DNA of 7,536 nt from Planctomycetota bacterium. GTDB taxonomy: Bacteria; Planctomycetota; MHYJ01; JACPRB01. The translations under genes were made by a program, and so were the position numbers. The notes below the pieces were generated by a model. The model had not been told where the DNA came from and made no database searches. It saw only the letters and a program-made list of their open reading frames with translations. Shown here piece after piece: positions 1-4,832 of this stretch (position 1 is the stretch's first letter; every line of letters starts with the position of its first letter). The stretch spans positions 1 through 7,536 of the forward strand of contig JACQFK010000484.1 in NCBI GenBank assembly GCA_016200125.1, in the 5' to 3' direction.

Positions 1-3000
1 ACGAGGACCGCCCCTACACCGGCTCCGGCTTCACCGGCGGCCCCGCCGCGTTCCTCCCGATCCGCCAGGCCGAGATCGAGCTCCTGCGCAGCGGCGACGA
101 CGCGCTCCTCGCCTCGGGATTCACGACCAACACCGGCTCCTTCTCGCTGACCTACATCGGCCCCAACCAGATCGTCCGGGTGCGGGTCTACGCGCGCCGC
201 CAGAGCGGCCAGATCCATGCCGTCGTCCTCGACAACGCCCAGCCCGCCCAGCTCTACAGCGCCGCGAGCCCCACGATCGACACGAACTTCACGACCTCCT
301 TCGGGACAATCGACTTCACGATCGCCGGCGGCGGCGCCCCCGCCTTCAACATCTTCGACTGCGCCGTGAAGAACTTCCAGTACCTCGCCTCCGCCCCGCT
401 CCTGCCCACGCTCGCCGACACCCCGCCCCTCCTCGAGATCCACTGGGATCCGGGGGGCCTGAAGGGCACCTACTTCGACAACACCGTCCCCGCCGTGTTT
501 CTCCTGGGGAAGACCTCCGATCCCGACCAGTACGACGACGACATCATCCTCCACGAGATCGGCCACTGGGTCGCCTTCACCTTCTCGAAGGACGACACGA
601 TCGGCGGAGGCCACTCGGTGATCGACCAGCTGGATCCGCGCGTCTCCTGGTCGGAGGGCTGGGCCCACTACTGGTCCGCCTCCGTCCGCAGGTTCTGCAA
701 TGCCGCCTTCCCGCCCGCCGAGTACGCCGCTCCGAACCTCCAGGTGGACAACTTCTTCGGGAGCAACAGCGTCTTCGACCTCGAGGGCCCCAGCTTCCCC
801 ACCCTCGCGATCATGGCGACGAACGAGCTGGCGGTCGCGGCCTCGCTCTGGGACATCACCGACCCGACCAATGAAGCCTTCGACACGCTCAGCGGCAACG
901 AGGCGGAAGTCTGGAGGTCGGTCAACGTCCGGATCCCCGCCCGAACCAACATCACGCTCGAAGACTTCACAGCCGGGCTGGCGCTGGAAGCTCCCGGGAT
1001 CATGGCCGCGGTCACGGGAAGCGAGCTGAACCCCGGCATCTACAAGGACCGGAAGATCCGCTACTACCCGGATTCGAGCGAGCCCAACAACGTCCCGGCC
1101 GGCGGCCCGACCCTGGCCCTCGGCGCGACGGGCCTCACGCTCCGGACCTTCACCGACGCCGTCGACGAGGACTGGTTCAGCGTCGACGCCACCCCGGGCA
1201 CGCTGATCCTCGAGACCCTCAACCTGGGCGACGGCGCCGACACCCGCCTCGAGCTCTACGACGCGGCGGGCCTCACGCTCCTTGCCTCGAACGACGACCG
1301 CAGCCCGGGCGACCGCTCGTCGCAGATCACGCGGCTCATCAGCCTGCCCACGACTTTCGGGGTGCGCGTGCAGCGCTCCGGCGCGGTCGTCGAGCGCGGG
1401 TACTACGACCTCCGCGCGCAGATCCTTCCCAACGGCCCCCCGGCCATCACGGCCCTGACGGCCAGCGCGCTTTCCGGAACCGCGCCGCTCCGGGTCACGT
1501 TCTCGGCGACGATCTCGGATCCCGACGCCAGCGCCCACGAGTACCAGTGGGATTTCGACGGCGACGGCGTCGTCGACTGGACCTCGCTCGAAGGCCCCGA
1601 CGTCACCACGACCTACGACGAGCCGGGCGTCTTCAGCGCCCGCCTGCGCGTGGTCGACTCGGGCGACTTCGTCGTCCAATCCACCGTCACGATCACGGTC
1701 TCTCCGTCGAACCCCGCGCTGATCGTCTTCGGCGCGGCCCCGCCCGGCGGCACGGCGCCGCTCCCGGCGAGCTTCAGCGCGACGGCGACGGGCGTGACCC
1801 CGGTCGCGTATCTCTGGGACTTCGACGGCGACGGGATCTTCGACAGCGCCTCGGTCACGACCGCCACCGCGTCGTTCACCTACCGCGGGACGGGGACCTT
1901 CTCGCCCCGGTTGGTGGTCCGCGACGCGTCGGGGCGGGCCACCCGCGCGCTCGCGCCGCCGATCACGGTCTCTCCGGGCGCCTCGCCCCCCCTGGCGGGC
2001 ACCTTCACGGCGACCGGCGGGACGGTCCCTTTCGACTCGACCTTCACGGCCGCCCATTCGGACCTGGGTCTCACGGGGACCGTCGAATTCGACGTCGACG
2101 GCGACGGCCGCTTCGACCTGCTCGTGCCGCCCGGATCGCCGACCGGGACGACGATCGTCACCCGGATCACCCGCGCCGGCGCGCTGGCCCCCCGGGTCCG
2201 TATCACCGACAGCGCCGGCAGTTCGGCCACGGCGGCGGCCTCGATGACGGCGGTCAGCTCGGGGGTCACCGGGTGGATGGTCGACCCCCTCGCGGGCGAC
2301 CGGCTCTCCGGAAGCTCGGTCACCCTGACGGCGCAGGCGGTCCCGGGCGGCCTGTCCAAGGCGGTGCGCTTCCAGGTCCGCGATTCGGCCGGACCGGGGC
2401 CCTGGACCGACGTCGGCGCGGCGATCGCCTCGACGGGCACGCTCTTCTCCGCGACCTGGAACGTGAGCGCCCTGCCCGCGCTGTCGACGTTCGACGTCCG
2501 CATCCTGATCGACGGGACCGTCTCCTCCGGGGACACGGCGGCGACGGTCGTGATCGATTCCACGGCGCCGACGATCGACGAGAGCGGGTCGACCCGGACG
2601 AAGTCGATCCGCACCGACCGGACGACGCTGTCCCGCAATGCGCAAGGGGTCTGGGCAATCGTCCCGCTGGGGTCCACATCCGACGCGCTGCCGTTGAGCC
2701 TCCAGCCCGCGACGGCGCCCTCCGCGAGCGGAAGCGCCGCGGGGCTGCCGCCGGCGGGCACGGCGTGGACCGTGGGCTTCGCCGGGACCTTCGGGAGCCC
2801 CTTCCGCCTGCGGCTCCCCTTCAGCGGGAACGGCGCCGCGCTGGAGATCCACCACTTCGACGCGGGCTCTTCCACCTGGCAGCGGCTCGCCCGCTCCCGG
2901 GTGAGTCACGACGACGGCTGGGTCGAGGCGGACGTCAACGCCTCGGGGATCTACTCTCTGTTCGGTCCGACCGGCGGCGGGGGAGGCAGGGGAAGCGGCG

Positions 3001-3080
3001 GGGGCGGCTGCGGCCTGACCGGTGTGGAGGTCCTTCTGCTGCTCGGGCTCCTTCGAAGCACGCGGAGGCGGCTAGAATAG
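1..3080 (+). CDS. Secreted multidomain zincin-type metallopeptidase with PPC, PKD and Ig-like domains and a C-terminal sorting tail (5' partial)
   Basis: Probable zinc metallopeptidase exported and anchored at the cell surface; substrate unknown. The frame (first full codon at base 3) is open to the left edge, so the N-terminus and signal peptide are missing; 1025 residues are visible. The GTG at 180 is not the start, because the 59 codons before it read as a beta-sandwich domain resembling carboxypeptidase-regulatory folds. Counting from GTG 180: HEIGHW at 125-130 (H125 and H129 as zinc ligands, E126 catalytic) and E159 in SEGWAHYW as likely third ligand, a gluzincin-like pattern. A PPC domain spans about 298-415 (EPNN, DEDWFSVD, LELYD, SNDD). 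PKD-like domains lie at about 421-507, 512-598 and 606-692, an Ig-like domain at about 697-796 and another beta-rich region at about 815-930. A Gly-rich tail with Cys944, a hydrophobic helix and terminal arginines closes the protein. The peptidase family was not assigned; the hydrolase call rests on the motif. Stop is TAG. Confidence 0.88.
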   Translation, partial: EDRPYTGSGFTGGPAAFLPIRQAEIELLRSGDDALLASGFTTNTGSFSLTYIGPNQIVRVRVYARRQSGQIHAVVLDNAQPAQLYSAASPTIDTNFTTSFGTIDFTIAGGGAPAFNIFDCAVKNFQYLASAPLLPTLADTPPLLEIHWDPGGLKGTYFDNTVPAVFLLGKTSDPDQYDDDIILHEIGHWVAFTFSKDDTIGGGHSVIDQLDPRVSWSEGWAHYWSASVRRFCNAAFPPAEYAAPNLQVDNFFGSNSVFDLEGPSFPTLAIMATNELAVAASLWDITDPTNEAFDTLSGNEAEVWRSVNVRIPARTNITLEDFTAGLALEAPGIMAAVTGSELNPGIYKDRKIRYYPDSSEPNNVPAGGPTLALGATGLTLRTFTDAVDEDWFSVDATPGTLILETLNLGDGADTRLELYDAAGLTLLASNDDRSPGDRSSQITRLISLPTTFGVRVQRSGAVVERGYYDLRAQILPNGPPAITALTASALSGTAPLRVTFSATISDPDASAHEYQWDFDGDGVVDWTSLEGPDVTTTYDEPGVFSARLRVVDSGDFVVQSTVTITVSPSNPALIVFGAAPPGGTAPLPASFSATATGVTPVAYLWDFDGDGIFDSASVTTATASFTYRGTGTFSPRLVVRDASGRATRALAPPITVSPGASPPLAGTFTATGGTVPFDSTFTAAHSDLGLTGTVEFDVDGDGRFDLLVPPGSPTGTTIVTRITRAGALAPRVRITDSAGSSATAAASMTAVSSGVTGWMVDPLAGDRLSGSSVTLTAQAVPGGLSKAVRFQVRDSAGPGPWTDVGAAIASTGTLFSATWNVSALPALSTFDVRILIDGTVSSGDTAATVVIDSTAPTIDESGSTRTKSIRTDRTTLSRNAQGVWAIVPLGSTSDALPLSLQPATAPSASGSAAGLPPAGTAWTVGFAGTFGSPFRLRLPFSGNGAALEIHHFDAGSSTWQRLARSRVSHDDGWVEADVNASGIYSLFGPTGGGGGRGSGGGGCGLTGVEVLLLLGLLRSTRRRLE
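552..656 (+). other. Predicted zinc-binding active site (HEIGH ... E)
   Basis: Bases 552-566 encode HEIGH and bases 654-656 encode a Glu inside SEGWAHYW, with 29 residues between the second His and this Glu. HExxH plus a distal Glu is the zinc-site pattern of gluzincin peptidases. The stretch just before it (DPDQYDDDIIL) is acidic. All three predicted ligands and the catalytic Glu are present, so the domain looks active. Assigning Glu159 as third ligand is inference from its position and its aromatic surroundings. Confidence 0.75.
1071..1424 (+). other. PPC (bacterial pre-peptidase C-terminal) domain within the metallopeptidase gene
   Basis: The translated segment shows the usual order of PPC landmarks: EPNN near the start, a TFTD...DEDWFSVD block, an ET...GADTRLELYD block, SNDDRSPGDRSSQI, and a final strand set ending in GYYDLRAQIL. 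PPC domains are common C-terminal to the catalytic domain of secreted bacterial peptidases and are thought to help secretion, localisation or substrate binding. Its place directly after the HEIGH domain fits that arrangement. Confidence 0.85.
1440..2255 (+). repeat. Three tandem PKD-like domains (about 90-residue period)
   Basis: Units begin near residues 421, 512 and 606 (counted from GTG 180). Units 1 and 2 share the core WDFDGDG (457-463 and 546-552), a YxxxGxFSxRL-type strand, and an ITVSP linker at the end. Unit 3 is more diverged (EFDVDGDGRFD at 636-646) and has lost the Trp. PKD domains are Ig-like beta sandwiches found in extracellular proteins, often as spacers or polysaccharide- or protein-binding modules. 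At DNA level an identical 17-base stretch recurs at 1690-1706 and 1960-1976, exactly 270 bases apart, in phase with the domain period. Confidence 0.85.
2970..3077 (+). other. Gly-rich, Cys-containing C-terminal sorting and anchoring signal
   Basis: The last 36 residues run from a glycine-rich linker (GGGGGRGSGGGG) through CGLTG to a short hydrophobic helix (VEVLLLLGLL) and a basic end (RSTRRR). Such tripartite tails (short motif, transmembrane helix, Arg-rich end) define protein-sorting signals such as MYXO-CTERM, GlyGly-CTERM and Synerg-CTERM, which are cut by dedicated membrane proteases. The Cys just before the helix most resembles the Cys-dependent types. I cannot assign it to a named class by eye, and no sorting protease is encoded in the window. 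Confidence 0.75.
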
Positions 3081-3086
3081 GGGTTG

Positions 3087-3377
3087 ATGTCCCGACGCCT
3101 GCTTCGCGCCCTTCTCCTCGCCATGGGGCTCTCGTCCATCGGCGGCGTCCTGACTTTTGTCCCCTGGGCGCTGAGGGCCGGGCGGAGCTGGTGGACCTGG
3201 ACGGCGCTCAAGTCCGGGCTCCCCTGGCCGATCGGCTACATGGCCGCCAGCTTCTGGGTGCTCTTCGCAATCCTCTACTTCACCTATGTGCGGCAGAGCG
3301 CCGCCACGCGGGAGTACCAGGAGCGGCTGAGGAGGGACGAGGAACAGTGGCGGCGATCCAAGCGGCCGCGGATCTAG
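3087..3377 (+). CDS. Small two-helix membrane protein, function unknown
   Basis: A 96-residue protein I do not recognise. Predicted membrane helices are at about residues 5-28 (LLRALLLAMGLSSIGGVL) and 49-68 (IGYMAASFWVLFAILYFTYV). A Trp-rich loop (SWWTW, 34-38) lies between them. A highly charged tail follows (69-95, many Arg and Glu), probably an amphipathic cytoplasmic helix. The Arg-rich N-terminus and basic tail suggest both ends face the cytoplasm. ATG 3087 is chosen over TTG 3084 as the stronger start. No well-spaced Shine-Dalgarno is seen: AGGGG at 3079-3083 is only 3 bases away and GGAGG at 3064-3068 is 18 bases away, so translation may be coupled to the upstream gene. It starts 6 bases after that gene's stop, in the same frame, suggesting one transcript. 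No link to anchoring of the upstream protein can be shown. Its TAG stop overlaps the convergent DUF1501 stop. Confidence 0.72.
   Translation: MSRRLLRALLLAMGLSSIGGVLTFVPWALRAGRSWWTWTALKSGLPWPIGYMAASFWVLFAILYFTYVRQSAATREYQERLRRDEEQWRRSKRPRI
3374..3377. other. Shared palindromic CTAG carrying the stop codons of two convergent genes
   Basis: Bases 3375-3377 read TAG on the + strand and end the small membrane protein gene. Bases 3376-3374 read TAG on the - strand and end the DUF1501 gene. The two coding sequences therefore overlap by four bases in a CTAG palindrome, and no room is left for an intergenic terminator. Confidence 0.9.
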
Positions 3378-4822
3378 GCGATCAGCTCCTTGACCACGTG
3401 GCCGTGGACGTCGGTCAGGCGGAAGTCGCGGCCCGCGTAGCGGTAGGTGAACTTCTCGTGGTCGAAGCCCATCAGGCGCAGCAGCGTCGCGTGCAGGTCG
3501 TGGATGTGCACGGGCTTCTCCTGCGCCTTGAAGCCGAATTCGTCGGTCGCGCCGTGAACGTAGCCGCCCTTGGCGCCGCCGCCCGCCAGGAACATCGTGA
3601 AGCCCCAGTGGTTGTGGTCGCGGCCGTTGATCTTGCCGGCGTTCGAGCCCGGCGTCGGCATCTCCACCACGGGCGTCCGGCCGAACTCGCCGCCCCAGAT
3701 GACCAGCGTGTCCTCCAGCATCCCGCGCTGCTTCAGGTCCTTGAGCAGCGCGCCCAGCGGCTGGTCTAGCTCTCCGCAGAGGCGGCGGTGGCCGACCTCG
3801 AGGTCGTCGTGGTTGTCCCAGGGCTGGCCGGCGCCCGACCAGACCTGCACGAAGCGCACGCCCTTCTCCAGAAGGCGCCGCGCGATCAGCAGCTGCCGCG
3901 CCTGCGTCCCGTTGCCGTAGAGGTCGCGGATCGACTTCGGCTCCCGCGTGATGTCGAAGGCGTCCGTCGCGTCCATCTGCATCCGGTAGGCGAGCTCGAA
4001 GGACTGGATCCGCGCCTCGAGCTGCGGGTCGCGCTGGCGGGCCGCCTCGTGCTTCCGGTTGAGCTCCAGCAGCAGGTCGAGCTGCCGACGCTGCTCCTCC
4101 GGCGCCGTGAAGTTGTTGCGGATGTGGTCGATCAGCTTCTGGATATCCGTGTGCTGGGTGTCGATGTAGGTCCCCTGGTAGACGCCGGGCAGGAAGCCGG
4201 ACTGCCAATTCTGGGACTCCTGGATCGGGTAGCCGCCGGGGCACATGACGACGAATCCCGGCATGTTCTGGTTCTCGCTCCCCAGGCCGTAGGTCAGCCA
4301 GGAGCCCATGCTCGGGCGCACCAGGCGGGCCTCGCCGCAGTTCATGAGCAGCAGCGAGGGCTCGTGGTTCGGCACGTCCGCGTGCATCGAGCGGATCACG
4401 CAGAGGTCGTCGGCCGACTGCGCCGTGTGCTTGAAGAGCTCGCTCACCTCGAGAGCGCAGTTCCCGTACTTCGCGAACTTGAACATCGAGGGGAAGGCGT
4501 TGCCCGTCTTGCGCTCCGTCCGGTAGTTCTCCATCGGCAGCGCCTTCCCCGCGTACTTCGCGAGGGCGGGCTTGGGGTCGAAGGTGTCGACGTGCGAGGG
4601 GCCGCCGTTCAGGAACACGTGGATGACGCGCTTGGCCTTCGCCGCGAAGTGAGGCCGGCGGGGCATCAGCGGATTGAGCGACGAGGAGTCGTCCCCCGCG
4701 AAGGCGTTCCCGACCAAGTTCGACATCGCGATCGCGCCCATGCCCATCCCCGCGCGGCAGAGGAGCTCGCGGCGGGTCAGGAGCGCATCTTCAAGGCGCG
4801 GCGCATGGTCGAACTGGCTCAT
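3374..4822 (-). CDS. DUF1501 family protein, Tat-exported, alkaline-phosphatase-superfamily-like
   Basis: A 482-residue DUF1501 protein, a normal length for the family. The fold is related to alkaline phosphatases and sulfatases, but the reaction is not established; export by the Tat route is predicted. The N-terminus carries a twin-arginine stretch (TRRELLCRAG, 16-25), a mildly hydrophobic core and a possible cleavage site after NAFA (about 39-42). Family blocks in order: VIHVFLNGGPSHVDTFDPKP (66-85), NHEPSLLLMNCGEA (152-165), a helical middle (about 222-320), VQVWSGAGQPWDNHDD (325-340), VIWGGEFGRTP (374-384), GRDHNHWG (400-407) and HDLHATLLRLMGFDH (441-455). His and Asp residues in GGPSHVDTFD, WDNHDD and GRDHNHWG are candidate metal ligands (inference). 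The start is ATG 4822, 8 bases after the upstream stop and behind AGAGGA; the frame stays open further upstream, but that part overlaps the real DUF1553 gene and resembles nothing. Second gene of an operon with the DUF1549/DUF1553 gene. Stop TAG. Confidence 0.95.
   Translation of the reverse strand: MSQFDHAPRLEDALLTRRELLCRAGMGMGAIAMSNLVGNAFAGDDSSSLNPLMPRRPHFAAKAKRVIHVFLNGGPSHVDTFDPKPALAKYAGKALPMENYRTERKTGNAFPSMFKFAKYGNCALEVSELFKHTAQSADDLCVIRSMHADVPNHEPSLLLMNCGEARLVRPSMGSWLTYGLGSENQNMPGFVVMCPGGYPIQESQNWQSGFLPGVYQGTYIDTQHTDIQKLIDHIRNNFTAPEEQRRQLDLLLELNRKHEAARQRDPQLEARIQSFELAYRMQMDATDAFDITREPKSIRDLYGNGTQARQLLIARRLLEKGVRFVQVWSGAGQPWDNHDDLEVGHRRLCGELDQPLGALLKDLKQRGMLEDTLVIWGGEFGRTPVVEMPTPGSNAGKINGRDHNHWGFTMFLAGGGAKGGYVHGATDEFGFKAQEKPVHIHDLHATLLRLMGFDHEKFTYRYAGRDFRLTDVHGHVVKELIA
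4697..4822 (-). other. Predicted Tat signal peptide of the DUF1501 protein
   Basis: Residues 1-42 of the DUF1501 protein contain the paired arginines R17-R18 in TRRELLCRAG, followed by GMGMGAIAMSNLVGNAFA. Twin arginines near a leader with low hydrophobicity are standard for DUF1501 proteins and predict export of a folded, probably metal-containing protein. The exact cleavage point is not certain. Confidence 0.75.
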
Positions 4823-4826
4823 GAAA

Positions 4827-4832
4827 TCCTCT
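4827..4832 (-). promoter_or_regulatory. Shine-Dalgarno (AGAGGA) for the DUF1501 gene
   Basis: On the - strand the sequence CTAGAGGATTTC directly precedes ATG 4822. AGAGGA partly overlaps the TAG stop of the upstream DUF1553 gene (4833-4831) and lies 4 bases from the start codon, a slightly short spacing. It supports ATG 4822 as the true start and points to coupled translation of the two genes. Confidence 0.6.

Noticed and set aside
180..182. GTG as the start of the metallopeptidase gene
   Set aside because: The frame is open to the left edge and the upstream codons give a sensible beta-sandwich sequence continuing into the protein, so the gene is truncated by the window.
1880..2875. A 331-codon - strand open frame opposite the PKD and Ig-like region
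   Set aside because: Antisense to well-supported domains and without recognisable features.
3340..3420. A bidirectional hairpin terminator between the convergent genes
   Set aside because: No stem followed by a T-run was found on either strand, and the genes overlap there.
1547..3769. A 740-codon + strand open frame overlapping the metallopeptidase, the small gene and the DUF1501 gene
   Set aside because: Its product is a low-complexity Arg/Gly/Asp-rich read-through of other frames and crosses three supported genes.
3072..4244. A 390-codon - strand open frame overlapping DUF1501 in another frame
   Set aside because: Pro/Arg/Ala-rich composition typical of a frame-shifted reading of GC-rich coding DNA.
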